A stretch of 64,000 nt of DNA, from assembly GCA_032718565.1 (NCBI GenBank), contig JAVGVS010000834.1:18166-82165 (forward strand). Direction: 5' to 3'. The stretch comes from Distichodus sexfasciatus. Taxonomy: Eukaryota > Chordata > Actinopteri > Characiformes > Distichodontidae. Within the stretch, counting starts at the first letter, position 1, and every line of letters starts with the position of its first letter. Of this stretch, positions 1-11,857 are shown piece after piece. The position numbers were made by a program, and so were the translations under genes. The notes below the pieces were generated by a model. It worked only from the letters and a program-made list of their open reading frames with translations, made no database searches and had not been told where the DNA came from.

Positions 1-560
1 CTGATCACGCCTCGAAGTTGCTGGCACAGAGCCTCACGCAGAACCTACCAAGGCCCCTACAGCATGGTCAAGCCACACAGGTACACACACACTCTCACAC
101 TAACCTCCTAATCTCTTCCAGTTCCCTTATTTTCCTCGTAATTTCTTCCGCATGGTACTGTACTCTTGCTCGGGTGCGGAAGCCGTCTTGTGCCTCAATG
201 GCTCCACCTGCTGGGGTAGAAGGCGTATTTCCTGCATGCGTTTTATACGATTTTTAGGATACTAACCCCACTGCAATGGTGTTTACCCACGGCTCCCTTC
301 CTCGAAAGACTGCAGGGTAGCGCTTGAAATCGCGGCTTTTTAATTCTACAAATTGCAGCCATGTATTGAGGATTATGACAGTCGCTTGCCATACAAGGCA
401 AGATTTCATCTCGATGGACTGTTGCGTGTTGTGAAATGGAGTTGATGCTTTTTGAATTCATGAAGCCACAAATGTGCCTAGAACTGCTGTGTTAAGATAT
501 ATTTGCTGTGTTTATGTTTGAAATAAAAGATAAGTGCAGAATAAAGTTGCCAAAAACTTG
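1..560 (+). other. possible upstream baiap2 exon or alternative 3' end
   Basis: The first 80 bases are open in frames 1 and 3 and end at CACACAG followed by GTACAC, a weak but possible donor. If the donor is not used, frame 1 continues to a stop near 109-111, and polyadenylation hexamers follow at 522-527 and 540-545. This would suit a read-through short-tail isoform of baiap2, which the mammalian gene also makes. I cannot match the translated residues to a known BAIAP2 tail, so this is a weak positional inference. Confidence 0.2.
522..545 (+). terminator. pair of AATAAA polyadenylation hexamers
   Basis: Two AATAAA hexamers lie 18 bases apart (522-527 and 540-545), in sense with baiap2 and 2.3 kb before its terminal exon. 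They could end a short alternative transcript. AATAAA is common by chance in AT-rich DNA, so confidence is low. Confidence 0.25.
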
Positions 561-789
561 ATAGAAAGGGAGGCACTCCACCCAAATTGCACTAACGCAG
601 CTGGCAAAGGACGGTAGTATTTCAAATTATGAGGAAAATTCAGGTGTTAGTATCGCCACCAACACTGGCTACTTTGGGGATCCTTGGATGCAGTGCCCTC
701 TTTAATTATTACATTTAGCCAAGTATTAGTGTCAAGAACGCAGCTGTGTGTTTAACTGGAGAAGGTTGAGCGTTCGTCTTTGTGTATTG

Positions 790-812
790 TGTGTGTGTGT
801 GTGTGTGTGTGA
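790..812. repeat. (GT)n microsatellite
   Basis: Short uninterrupted GT run in the baiap2 intron. Confidence 0.9.
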
Positions 813-1756
813 GGGAACTGGTGGGTTTGAGGGCTGAGAGAAGCATCATCTTACGTGTCTGACGCATCCTCCATGACTTCATTGTGACGTTCCTGTGTTT
901 GCTCCGACCCTGCCGTTCTCTTCGTCTCCACCCCAAAACCCAGCTCATCTGCTCATTACAATTAGTCTTCACTGAACCTCCATAAATCTGGCTCTTCAAC
1001 TTTTTGTCTGTTTGGAGCTAAAACCAGTGTAGGAAAGCTGACAGATCATTTTGGAGCTACACATTTTGCAGAATCACCTAAATGGCTGATATGCTGATCT
1101 TTACAGAGTCTTGATTCCTAAAACTATTCGGTAGGATTGATTGCATCGTAGTGAAGATAGTCTAGATCAGACCTGGGCATCGCCGGCCCTTTGTCTGGCC
1201 CTGTCCGGCCTGCCTGAGGTCAGCGTGAAATTAAAGTAGTGCACTTTATGCACACCATACAACTGCCGTGCTTTTATTTTGAAGGTGAAACAATGCAAAA
1301 ACAGAGAAATTTCAATATTGTTTTTGTTGTTAAAAAATTGTCGAAAATAAAATTATATAACTATGATATGCCTTGCTGTGCACATACATAACCATAACAT
1401 CATCTACTATTAACAGTAGGAGCTAATAAAAATTGTTTTTTAAATGAAGTTCAGTGGAGCAATTAATTACTGACCCTCAATGTCAGTCTGAATTTGTCAT
1501 GTGACTCCTTGGAAAAATTAATTGCCCGATCCTGGTCTAGAGAGTCTTCCTGGAGCAGCTTGGGAGTTCAGAGTCTTGTATTGGCCAAAAGCACAGGGAT
1601 TATTCATTATATAAGCTATTAATTTGTTGGATTCACTGAAAATGTACAATTTCACAATATATATCGTTACTGCGATATGCGGTGTCTTATATCAGAATAT
1701 GAGGTTTTGGTTATATTGCACAGCACTACACTGAACCCATGAGCAACAACCTTAAC

Positions 1757-2191
1757 CAGTGCCTCCAGGATTTCGCGGGTCTTTTTTGAGAGTGTTGTAG
1801 CCTAAAATGCCTGATTTTGCGGCAGCTTTTCCAGAAAATCATGACAAATGCTGCAGTGTTTTTAGGCGTTTTGTGGTGGGAACAAGTCAAAGTTGTGGAA
1901 AAAATAGCGGTTTTGTCCCCTTTATAATGAGCCTTAAAGCAGTTAATTGATCTGAAGGGAACAAAACCACAATTTTTATTAATCACGTTATTTTGAAGGC
2001 AAACGTGATATGCTTATCACACGCTTTTCTAAACGCAACAAAGAAGTGAGTTTTGTTGACGCATGGCCCAGTGTTTTGCAGGAAACGACACTGATTGGTC
2101 AAAAGTCGAGCGGTAGTAGTGAATTTACGAGGATTGGCTGAACTTGCATTAATAGCTGCAGCCGCGACATCGGGAAATCCTGGAGGGTCTG
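1757..2191. mobile_element. non-autonomous DNA transposon, family A
   Basis: The ends are imperfect inverted repeats of about 22 bp, both CAG then CCTCCAGGATTTC read inward, and the direct repeat CTTAAC flanks them (1751-1756 and 2192-2197). No transposase ORF is present. The internal sequence recurs, in pieces, near 21280-21500, 25440-25790, 32370-32580 and 34200-34722, so it is an interspersed family. CAG...CTG ends are hAT-like, but the 6-bp flanking repeat is not the usual 8 bp. Confidence 0.6.
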
Positions 2192-2210
2192 CTTAACGCT
2201 ACTCTGTGTG

Positions 2211-2639
2211 ATATGTGACCTGATCTGGCAAATTGAGTCACAGTGACCCAGAATTTAAAATTGAGGTTTTGCATTACCAAAGAAGCTTTAAAACGATATC
2301 TTGGTCAAAGCCGTTCTTGAACGGGTTGTCGCAAGTTACAGTCGCTTGAATTGTGGTATCAAGAAAGAATTATTTTCCAAATGAAAAAACTCTGAGAAAA
2401 CTGCATTTAAAAGGACATTCTTTGTAAGATTCGAGCTGCAACTCAACTTGAATAGCCATTTAAGTGTATTTTCACAATTATTTCCATGATGAAACTTTGA
2501 GATTAATTTTGAAGATCTTTTCTTTCATATAAGACCAAAAAAGAAGAATCGATATTTTTGATGTTTTCAACATAATCGGCCCGTATCTAAATAAATAGAA
2601 CGCCGACTTCCGACTCATTACGGCAAATCGGGTCATATA
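2211..2639. mobile_element. MITE with TATGTGACC ends
   Basis: The left end TATGTGACCTGATCTGGCAA and the reverse complement of the right end, TATATGACCCGATTTGCC, form terminal inverted repeats of about 25 bp around 430 bp of non-coding sequence. The right two-fifths is closely related to both arms of the palindrome at 43067-43306. It sits in the baiap2 intron beside the family A element. Confidence 0.65.
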
Positions 2640-2885
2640 TGATTTCAAGATCCTGCAAACCGTGCAGCTCCACGTCAGTGTTTCCACTGCTCTCATTCAA
2701 GGCTTGTGTTTTTCTCATTCTAAACCAGCATCGCTCTGTTCTTCAACCCCCAAAGTCACTCCTAAATCCCTCTCCTCCCCGCCTCCACCCCATGTCTCCC
2801 TCTCACCTTTTTGGCTGTCTTGCCTTTCACCATTTCTCTCTATGCAGGTCCCATCTAAGTGCTTCCTTCTCTCTTTGTTCCACAG

Positions 2886-2916
2886 TTCGGATGGCAAATT
2901 GATTTCGACAGTGTGA
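2886..2916 (+). CDS. baiap2: baiap2 (IRSp53) terminal coding exon, PDZ-ligand isoform
   Basis: A pyrimidine-rich acceptor (TTTGTTCCACAG) precedes a short frame entered at phase 2 that reads SDGKLISTV and stops at 2914-2916. The mammalian BAIAP2 S isoform ends in a related tail finishing LVSTV, a class I PDZ ligand for Shank and PSD-95. BAIAP2 is an I-BAR/SH3 adaptor that links Rac and Cdc42 to actin in filopodia and dendritic spines; only its tail is inside the window. The call rests on this tail, on the orientation, and on aatk lying convergently next door, as in human. The upstream exons would be to the left of the window. The main doubt is the short length of the coding match. Confidence 0.7.
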
Positions 2917-4569
2917 GCACAGACAGGCTATCAGACACAGGCACACCGATAGCACAGGGTCACCCCACCCCCACCCCCCACCCTCTCCCATCCTATTTCT
3001 TCCCTAGCCTCCCTCTCCCAATCTCCACCCCTTAAAAAAAAAAAAGCACCCAACTAAACGATCCTTTACCCGTGCCTCCACGCACCCCTCCTTCAGTGGA
3101 AGAAGGCCGGTCTCACCCCTCCTTTCTGTCCTTCTCCCTCCCAAGGCGCCGGGGGCCGAGCGGGCGGTGGCGGGCGCAGGTGGGTCGGGGATCAGGAGAG
3201 AGGGCACGCTTCCACCTGTTCGCCTCCCCAGCTTTACGGACACTGAGCCTGGCTGCCGTACACGCCATTCCGCCACGCCGTGGACTCTTCCTCGGACGGA
3301 ACTGCCGACCGCCGCTCGCCTTCTCATGCATGTGCACAGAGTTCTGCCAACTGTTGTGTTTTTAATGATGGTTACTACTATGACTTTTTTTCTTATCACA
3401 CACACACACACACACACAAAAAAAGCAACAACAAAAAAAGGACATTTGCCATGTTAAAGTGCCCTAAGCGGTGTCGCTATTTTCAAAGCAGCTCTCCTTC
3501 CATGAAAAAGCACGTGCCCGGTGTCCTTTTTCCTCTTAAGCTGTGGACTGACACTTAACTGAAACTCCCGCTCACTGGGGGAGCCTTTCGCTCTTTCTGT
3601 GGTTCACTTGTGTGGAGTGTTTCTCTCTCTTACTTTCTTTGTGTTTTTAAAGAACTGTTCTCTTGTTCCCTCGTGGCTTACACGGAGCACTGTGCAGTCC
3701 AGAGGGTGTGTCGCTTTTTTAACGTCGTGAGAACAGTAGATGTCCTGACCCCCTCTCTCACACACACACACACACACACTTTACAGTATTTTTTATTTCA
3801 CTTGTCAAAAAGTAAGCCGAGAGACAAAGTGGACTCATATCACAGTAACGTGAGTATCAAAAGCTTGGGTGGGGTTGGCACTGGCAACACAGCAAGTGTC
3901 TAGTTACACCTACATATGACAACCAGTTGCATAACTCTTAATCCCTCCCGAGACGTCGCAACACGCACTGTCCCATCACGACACCGAAAAATGCTGTTAT
4001 GATGTGCGTTTCTGCATTATTTCCATTCCCCAAAAAAAAAAAACAGTCAGTAGACAAGTCCTCTGGAGCTGTGATATAGTTTCCTGCTTTGCTGTTGTTT
4101 ACCTTTTGTCTTCTTTTTTCAATGCGTTTAATTTCCTTGTAAATTGAACAAAAATGCACAGAATTCAGTGTAAAGGGTTGGGGGGCTAAAAAATCGTTCC
4201 ATCACAATATGCATGCTATGGAGGACCTTTGGAAACATGTTGAACGTTGACCTTTGAATGTATTGTGAATTTTACAAAAGCATATATATAACATATATCT
4301 ATATATTAATAAAACATATGTTACAATTATATTTCGTGATTGATAACTTCTGAATTTATTCCCCCTCCCCCCACTCCCTTTCTGAACCTACCCGTGCGCC
4401 ATTTGTGCTCTGTTTTCGTTGCTGTTTCTGCTCCCTTTCTGCACAAATGAGCATATTTCAGCATAAAACCTCACCTCATCCAGTCTTCCTGTCCTTCCCC
4501 ACATCCACTGCCTTTAGCATCTTAAATCCCTTTTGTCTACGTACATATACAGGGCTGGTAATGTACTGT

Positions 4570-4590
4570 GTTTGCGTGTGTGTGTGTGTT

Positions 4591-4622
<32 letters not shown>
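4570..4622. repeat. (GT)n microsatellite
   Basis: An interrupted GT run in the baiap2 3'UTR, followed within 60 bases by an oligo-T stretch (about 4675-4692). Confidence 0.9.
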
Positions 4623-4624
<2 letters not shown>

Positions 4625-7600
4625 GCGGTTAGATTGTGTGCATGTGAGTCTGTGTATGTGGGCTTGCTTGCTAGTTTTTTTTTTTTTTCTTTTAAGGTCT
4701 TTTGTCGGTATGTGGCATGCTCAGTGTCGACGAGCGTTACCTTTTAGAGACGACTCTATACGTCACTGACGCGCACGGGATTTGACTTCTGATCCACGCA
4801 TGCTGTGATGCTTAGTGACTTTGGAGCCGAGTTTGTGTTGAGTTCTTTCCCCACAAAAGAATTGGATGGACTGACAGATTGAAAGTGGAATGACTGCTAT
4901 GGGCAGACTCTTCATTTTACACTATATTTTGAACCCATGCCATCTTAGGGAACGTTTTTTGGTTAATTTCCTCATGTACAAAACATTAAGGTCGGAATGC
5001 CCTTCATCCATCTGACTCAAAGTCGCAGTGACGCCATGCCACAGAATGAGTAACTTTTTGCCATCCTACACGAGAACTAACAGTCCTAACGCCTGACTGC
5101 TGTTGGAAATGTAGCCATGCGTAGCGCTAGTCTGAGCTTGAACTCCAGTACAAACCCATGGAACTCTCTTTACCTTCCAGTTTGGGTCCTGAATTGTCCC
5201 GGTTCTGAGTGAACAGGACCCTGCGTAAGTCACCTGCCTCCATTGCTGCTGCTCAGCCAACCAATCACGTGCTCTGTTTTTTGTTGTTTTTTTTCCTCCC
5301 TCTCTCTTTCTCTTTTTCTCTTGTTCTCTCATTGGCTGTCTGGCATTTTTATGGGGTCTAGTTTGGGCTTCACAGCTGATTTTCTTTCCCTCATTCCGTC
5401 GCCGGGCCTCTCTGGTTGGTTCTTTCTTCCCTAATCTCGTAATTTTGCACCAGCCAATCAGACAGGCCGTCGGTTTGCCGGGGGGAAACTGTGTTTTCAT
5501 GGAGGCAAAATGTTGGCACTGGAGGTAACACCAAGTCTAACTCTGCATGCCTCTCAACGCTAACAGAAGTGATCAGCTAGCAACTTTTAATCGACAGCGT
5601 CTCGTTTGTTCTCCATTTGCATGCTTGCTCTAAACACCCTTCATAGAATCTTCTCCGAGCACTTCTGTTCATAAGTATATGTCAAATGAATCACTGTATG
5701 CCTTTCAGCAGTACCTTTTTCCTACTGGCCAAAATTCTGTCCACCTTTTTTTTTGTTTTGTTTAAAGAAAACTCAGATTTACCGTGTATAAATATGCATA
5801 AGAATAACGATAGAAACATCTTAAAGTCATAAGATAAAGAGTCAACTTTCTCGCGTATTCACGCCATTTGTTGACCCCCACCCCCTCTCCTTCCAGTGAC
5901 AGATCCTTGGAGGTCTACCTCAGATCAAACCTGATGGATGACCACACCGCTCCACTCTTCTACTAGAGCAGCCAGCTCTCTGCCACCCTCTTCTGTTCTT
6001 TCTTTGTCGGTGCGGAAGCACTTTTTGAGGCCGGCGTGTCGGTAACGCCGCGGCCCCTTGGAAGCTCTACGGATTTAAGTAACGCTTCGTAAATGTTGTG
6101 TAGTAAGAAATCTTGGTGTGTAAAATGCTCACAACTTCCAACAGAACCTCTCCAGGGCAAGAGGTGGCTGGCTTTTCCTGCTGAGACATTTTTATAGACC
6201 AGTGCTCTTCATTATTAACTCGGTTAATTCAGGCTGACGGTTAAGGGTTTTGATAAGTCAAATGAAAGCGAAAAGCGAGGGACGTTTCGTGCGTAAGGGC
6301 GGCTTGGCTAGTTACTTTTCCTTCTGTTCCTCTGTTTATATTCCGTTGCAATATCTTTGTTTTTGTAATAGGCAGCAAGTATAGCTTTAATTTGTGTAAG
6401 ATGTAAATGTTAAAAGCAAAGGAGAACGAGTTCATCTTCTGGACTCCCGATTAAGATTTTCTGCACCATCGGTGGTTTCTGCAGGACGCTGCTGTAAATA
6501 GGCCTCGCTGCGTCAAGGGCTGTATTTGGGAAGAGTAACACCGCTGACGACAGGTACAGCTTCTCCACATTTTCACACTCAGCTTTGGTTTAAAACGTCT
6601 CATTGCCCGGCTAGAAAAGCTTGTACCATTTATTTTTTCCACAAGCACCAACCAGGGTTCGTGCCTTTACCGTGATAGGCTGCAGTGTTTTACTTTTGGG
6701 GTAAAATGGGAACTGATTTTTGATTTTGAGTTTTGTTTTCATAGTTGAATTTTGATTGCATAAATACACAATCATGTTTGGGGGTTTTTTTTTCATTTTT
6801 GTATTTTGCTGTATAACTGCTTCCAAAGATATATATCGCAGTAGGCTTATTATTTTGTTATTTTCAGATCAACAGTTACTCTTAAAATTCAGAACAAGTG
6901 ATGGCAATGCACATGCACATTTTCTTAAAATTCATTCATTTCAATTGCTGTTGTTTTCTAAGCAAAATGTACAGGCGGTTTATGATTATCATTCGTTTTT
7001 TGTCTTTATTTCAGACGTGGTTTGACCACTAGCTTATAGCACTGATACATTATAATTATACTATGTAAGATTTGAACGTGCACCTTGACAATATCAGACA
7101 CTGGAGCTGCGGTCGTGAGCAGCAGTATGAATTACATGTTACAATATTTGGTAGAACAAAGTTTGATCCTGTTTCTGTTATGCTTTGGTGTAGTGTTTGG
7201 GTTCATAAAAAATATTTGCAGACTTATTTTAGAACTGGTGATGTTTAAAAATGTTTGAAACGTTTTCTGTACAAAAAGATTTTGCTCCAGGAATTCAATG
7301 CGGTAGACTTTAGGTAAGGATGTAGTTTTGATGATTACTGCAGTGTTCATTTTGCAGCTTCTAGTTTAAATCCTACATGGTATAACCTTAGAGTTTTTAT
7401 GTACCTGTACAAGCAGTAGTGAAACCTGGCCTCAACTCAAGAGTACAAAACTAGACAGCAAGCGAGTTTGTCACGTCTGAAATTGTGTAAGATGGAAATT
7501 GTGCTTTTGTGTGTGTGTAAGACGGAGAGCGAGAGAGCGCAAGTTGAAAAGGCCTATCTTTTCATGTTGTATCTGTTCTGTCATTTTGATTTCTTTTCTC

Positions 7601-7639
7601 CTATTTATGTTGCATTTTACATATTCTTGTCCTTTGTGA

Positions 7640-7655
7640 AATAAAAACGAATAAA
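7640..7655 (+). terminator. baiap2: baiap2 polyadenylation signals
   Basis: Two AATAAA hexamers lie 10 bases apart (7640-7645 and 7650-7655). They follow a T-rich stretch and are followed by a GT/T-rich sequence suitable as a downstream element. Cleavage is expected near 7665-7680, just before the MITE at 7739. Confidence 0.6.
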
Positions 7656-7738
7656 AGCAAGTGTAAAATTCACTGATGGTTTAAGGGTTCGTACATTTAT
7701 TTTCTCCATTTATGTGTACGTATGTATCTTTTAAAAAT

Positions 7739-8233
7739 ATGTGACCCTCCACGGCAAAACCAGTCGCTTGTCGCAACAGAGGTTTCCGAGAAAAACGAGC
7801 GTTTATGTTGTGTGGGGTAAAATGTTGGATTTTTTGTTTTTAGTGTTTTGAAACAGTGGAAGGTCTATACTGTACTGTTGTGAATAAATTTGGCTGAAAA
7901 ACTTCCCCTTCCATCCTAAAAACGTGACTTTCTTGAGGTGAGGAATTCAATTCCAGCAGAATGTTAAAAGGTTCTGTTTTGACCGCTCTACTTCAATATT
8001 TACGCTAAATCCACTGGTTGACTAGCGTGAAGATATTTCTCCGGAATCCATCTCCGTCTCCCGAGTTCAGTTGACCTAACGCAGGTAGGCTATCCGTGTG
8101 GCTGTGAATCCCATTCGTCCCATTCATTCCATATAGGTCTCGTTTTGAAGCTTGTTTTATGCCCTTTCATGAAAACATAACTCAATTTTGAAAATTTGCG
8201 ACAACGACTGGTTTTGCTGTGGAGGCTCACAAA
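7739..8233. mobile_element. MITE between the two gene ends
   Basis: The left end GTGACCCTCCACGGCAAAAC and the reverse complement of the right end (GTGAGCCTCCACAGCAAAAC) form inverted repeats of about 35 bp that continue into CAGTCG and TGTCGC. The interior is about 490 bp and non-coding. The ends resemble a MITE type widespread in teleosts (GTGACCC followed by CAAAACCAG); this comparison is from memory. Confidence 0.7.
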
Positions 8234-8495
8234 TGTATCAGTAACCTTATTTTGATCTTTTATGTAGCTTTTATGTCATGTTAAATGAGAACGTCGGCCT
8301 ATTGTTTGGTGTCACGGAGTGGCCAGTAGAGGCAAAAACGACAAAAATTGATGCTGCCTACACTGACTTACGCTCCTTTAGTGTTCTCAACAGATGCTGA
8401 GTGGAGTCAGTATTGACGTCTGCTGTAAGACTTCAACTGGTAAGTAAGCGAGGGAAAGGTTGGCTTTTAGGAGGACATAAAGACAACATTTTTGG

Positions 8496-8650
8496 GATGA
8501 TGGTGGTGCTCTAGTGGTTAGGACACTGGCCTCTGGTCCAAGAGGTTGTGGGTTCGAACTCCAGCACTACCATCATTGGGTCTCTGAGCAAGACCCTTCA
8601 CCCCAAATTGCCCTCAAGGGAAACTGTCCCTGTGAAGATGCCGTAAATGT
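8496..8650 (+). mobile_element. tRNA-derived SINE, family SINE-a
   Basis: A tRNA-like head (8496-8577) has paired ends ATGATGGT and ACCATCAT, an A-box-like CTCTAGTGGTTAGG and a B box GGTTCGAACTCC at 8551-8562. A non-tRNA body follows (GAGCAAGACCCTTCACCCC). Other copies lie at 44109-44232 (+), 47183-47318 (-) and 47906-48030 (-), and a tail fragment near 1541-1600 (-). It sits between the baiap2 and aatk polyadenylation sites. Confidence 0.75.
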
Positions 8651-8762
8651 TTAAATAACGTAAGAAAGTTGCTGAATGTTCATATAGCATCTAAAATGGA
8701 CTGTCAACTGTTACCGACACAGAAAGTAAGTATCAGAGACCTAAGGACAAACTATGGTTTGG

Positions 8763-8768
8763 TTTATT
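8763..8768 (-). terminator. aatk: candidate distal aatk polyadenylation signal
   Basis: Minus-strand AATAAA, the last one before the intergenic SINE. Alternatives on the same strand are 9557-9562 and 11612-11617; sequence alone cannot say which is used. Confidence 0.35.
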
Positions 8769-10109
8769 TTTGGAATACTACAGTTGGCATGTAATCGGGA
8801 GGGGAGGGGAAAATGGAGCAACAGTCATGATGTTACTACAGGTGCAAGACAAACTACATCACAGCAGCACACTTAACAGGATGATTCACCGAGTCTCTGA
8901 TTACTGAAAAATCACTTTGGCAACTACAAAGCGCCATCGATCTGTCTGTTTTAACGCACTGACACGATTCGCGCTGTAAAAATGGTACGTAATGCGGCAG
9001 CGTTCCGCAGATTATAAAATGCCCGTAAGGCAGATAGAGGGGAACAGTCGACGATGAAGCCTGCTTGAGAATATTGGTGCAGTAACGGACTCCTGATGGG
9101 AACGTGCTCTGGATGAGCGTGACCTTTGCAGCTGTAGTAAGATCAAATACCATACATTAATACAGTGTTCAGTGAGAAACATCACAGAGAACATCTTTAG
9201 AATGCCAGGTCACTAGCACAGAAAACTGAGCAAAATATGGAAGCGTGGAGGAGGAAGAGGAGGAGGAGGAGGAGGAAATCGTTCGTACGCTAGCATGTCC
9301 ACTGATAACATGGCACGGCCACTGGACATTATTCTACACGCTTGTTTCTCTCCACACATCCATAGTCTGTTAATCCGTGTCTGCTATGAATACAGAATTT
9401 GGACAGTTCCAGCTTTTCCGTATCACATCAGTTACCATTTGAAATTTTCTACAGCTGCCATTATTCACGACTGGTGTTTTAAGGGACAAAGCCGAAATAT
9501 TTGCAAATAACTTCGTAGTAAGAAAGTACTGGTCACACACTAATGTCTGACAAACTTTTATTTTGGAAAGTGGGGTTCAAGAATGAGAAATTACGCAAAC
9601 TGTTCTCCCCCGCTCTCATTTTATAATGCAATCTAAGGCATCAGATTAAACAACTTTCTTTAAAAATTGTCAGGCCTCCAGTAGAGAAAAAAATAAGGTT
9701 GCTTTAAATGAGCCTAAAAATTAAGATAAATCATGTCTGGGTCCCACAGCCTCTCCACTTTCTGAGCTAGCTCATGAGGAAAAACCTCAAGTTCTCCCAT
9801 CACTAGTCTCGCTTCACGCTGTTTTTCCAGATCGACTTCTGCAGTAAATCAAAAAGGCACCCAGTAGTACAAGGCATTGAAATGTGACCAAAAAAACATC
9901 AACGTTTAGGCTGTGGCCTCTGATTAATGGCTGTTTGGTTCATTTGGCAACAAATAGCGGCTAGGGAGAAATCTGTCGAGTAGTTTCTCAAAGAAAAGAC
10001 CCCCTTTTTGCTGAAAAGCAAAGTCTCGACAGCGCTGCGTGTTGTCCGACTCAAAGTCCCAAAGTATATTTGTCAAAATCATGGCTTTGTGCTTTAAAAC
10101 TTAGGCAGG

Positions 10110-10702
10110 ACCTTTGTCACACGTCCTCGTTGCGAACGTTCTAATCAGTGACACAGTTTGCCGTCACTTCCTGTTTACATTAGCTGTTTCAGATGCAGTG
10201 GCCACCGCCTCCTCTTGCCGGTGTTAGTGTAGTGTACCTGACTGCTCTACTTCGTAACAACAGCATTCTTACCTCAGCTTTCACCGTTTCCCTAAAGATG
10301 AAAACCCGTGTGAGGTTAATCAGAAGAGACGAGGGTCCGCCGTTTACATTACTTCGTAGAAGCACTTACATCTGCAGCTTACACTTTGACAGTGAGCTTC
10401 GTTATGTGCCCAAGAGTGTCAGAAAACACCGCATAGACTTTGTGGGAATAACTGGGGGGGCGGCTCAGGTCTCTCGACAGTCAGTTTTCAACCGTTTCAG
10501 TGCTCGTCTTGAGGGTGCGTCTATCGTTAGCGTTAACGTTAGCGAAGGTTCTGTTGAGGAAGTAGTAGGTGCCCTTAAGATTACGGAGGAACCCAGTTAT
10601 TGTACACTACAATAACACCTGCGAGAGGAGGCGGCGGCCATTGCGTCTGAAACGGCTAATGGTAAACAGGAAGTGTTGGGTACCAGGAAGTGTGACAAAG
10701 TT
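10110..10702. mobile_element. inverted-repeat element enclosing a THAP-domain fragment
   Basis: Inverted repeats of 62-63 bp at 10165-10226 and 10613-10675 match at roughly nine of ten positions. Weaker outer repeats (CTTTGTCACAC near 10111-10122; its complement near 10690-10700) extend the symmetry. The left outer arm carries about 30 extra bases. The 600-bp element looks like a reduced, non-autonomous transposon that keeps part of a THAP coding exon. THAP domains occur in P-element-type transposases and in host genes derived from them. Confidence 0.6.
10193..10615 (+). pseudogene. THAP zinc-finger domain fragment
   Basis: The 140-residue frame contains IRRDEGPPF, then about 13 residues later ICSLHFDSEL. 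This matches the second half of a THAP domain: the Arg-Arg-Asp/Pro segment, and the final Cys-x2-His of the C2CH zinc site followed by Phe. The first half of the domain, with its Cys-x2-4-Cys pair, is not present in frame, nor is the usual C-terminal AVPTIF box. The stop lies inside the right inverted repeat, so the frame ends with the element. It is probably a relic of a transposase or THAP gene; expression is unlikely. Confidence 0.55.
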
Positions 10703-11857
10703 CTATACCCTTAAGGAGATCTGCTCTAATATCTAAACATTCCCCGGTTAAGGCGATGACACATCAAATACTGCACCACAGTGGGTCCTCTATGCCTTTG
10801 CAGATCGCTCCTGAATGTGCAGAAACAATAAAAGACACTAATGTGAGACAAACTTGGAAAAGTAATAAACTGAGAGCACCCCTTAAAATGTTACCTCTGT
10901 TCCAGCTGACAGGGAGTTGGCGGAGTTGGTCGTGATACATAAGAAAGGCTAAACATACAGAAAAATCCAAACTGGACTTACAGACAGGCAGACAATCAAG
11001 CATTCCAACATTTTGTTTGATCGGTGTATGAAATGGATTTGCACGTCCTACAGTGCATTCAATTGTTGCCTCGCTTCTAAAACAAGGATGAATAGCAGCA
11101 AAGGGGAACGCTGATTCCTGAATAGGGAAAACATGGCAAATATAAAGGTATGAGAAGTAACTTCAGCTTCGATTTTCATATATACCAATTTTTACATCCC
11201 TCATACTAGTTACCTGAGCTAGAAAGATTTAGCTTAAAGTGGCCATAAGTGATTGCCTCCATAGAAAACTATTTAGCGCCTCTTCAATCCAGAGGGCACA
11301 TCGGGGCACATCTATATTTCTATACTCCCAGCGTGATGGTGTCTTTTTGGGAAATCACAGTAACACCACATGACTACGCTTCATTCAGCCTGTAGGCTCT
11401 GAAAACAAAGACTTGAACAGACGTCTGAACATGTTCACCAATGAAAGATGAGTGCAGTCATGTAACCAATACCATTACAGCTGCTACGATTTGATAGAAA
11501 ACAAAACCTGATGAACTGTTGCAATATGAATGCTGACACTGAATGTTGCAAATAAGTTATAGTCATATATTATTTGTTTTAATACATAATAAATTTCTGA
11601 TACATATAGATTTTATTCTGCTCTTTTAAATGTTGTCCGTACCAGACTATGTCATACTAGCGCCATCTGTTCCAGGGACACAAGGAAGGGGTTGTCTAAA
11701 TTCATTCCACTACAGCACTGAGGCACTGTGTCCGAAAAGGATATCGGATTCAGAGGACCTCTTGTCCAGGAAATTAAATAAAACAAGAGAGAGTTAGAGA
11801 GAGAATCTACAGCCTGATTGGGCCAAAAGGATTCTGGATGTGTTGTCCGTCATATGA

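Larger units (their letters stand above)
2917..7670 (+). other. baiap2: baiap2 3' untranslated region
   Basis: No convincing coding exon follows the stop at 2916 on the plus strand, and the first strong tandem polyadenylation hexamers are at 7640-7655, so the interval is read as one long 3'UTR. It holds CA/GT runs (about 3399-3420, 3757-3779, 4570-4620), a GC-rich stretch at about 3125-3330, a pyrimidine tract with three CCAAT-type motifs at 5255-5462, and otherwise AT-rich unique sequence. Small ORFs here show no recognisable domain. The end is inferred from hexamers only. Confidence 0.6.
8740..11857 (-). other. aatk: aatk 3' untranslated region and downstream
   Basis: Downstream of the aatk stop no further coding exon is recognisable on the minus strand. 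Minus-strand AATAAA hexamers occur at 11612-11617, 9557-9562 and 8763-8768, so the 3'UTR may be about 0.25, 2.3 or 3.1 kb. The interval includes the THAP-bearing inverted-repeat element at 10110-10702 and a GGA run near 9245-9275. The longest version would leave about 1.1 kb to the baiap2 end. Confidence 0.45.

Noticed and set aside
3004..3417. Protein-coding ORFs on both strands in the GC-rich part of the baiap2 3'UTR
   Set aside because: Overlapping frames on both strands result from high GC; no domain or splice support.
8496..8577. Functional tRNA gene
   Set aside because: Good A/B boxes and acceptor-like stem, but the anticodon arm is irregular, a SINE body follows and several diverged copies exist.
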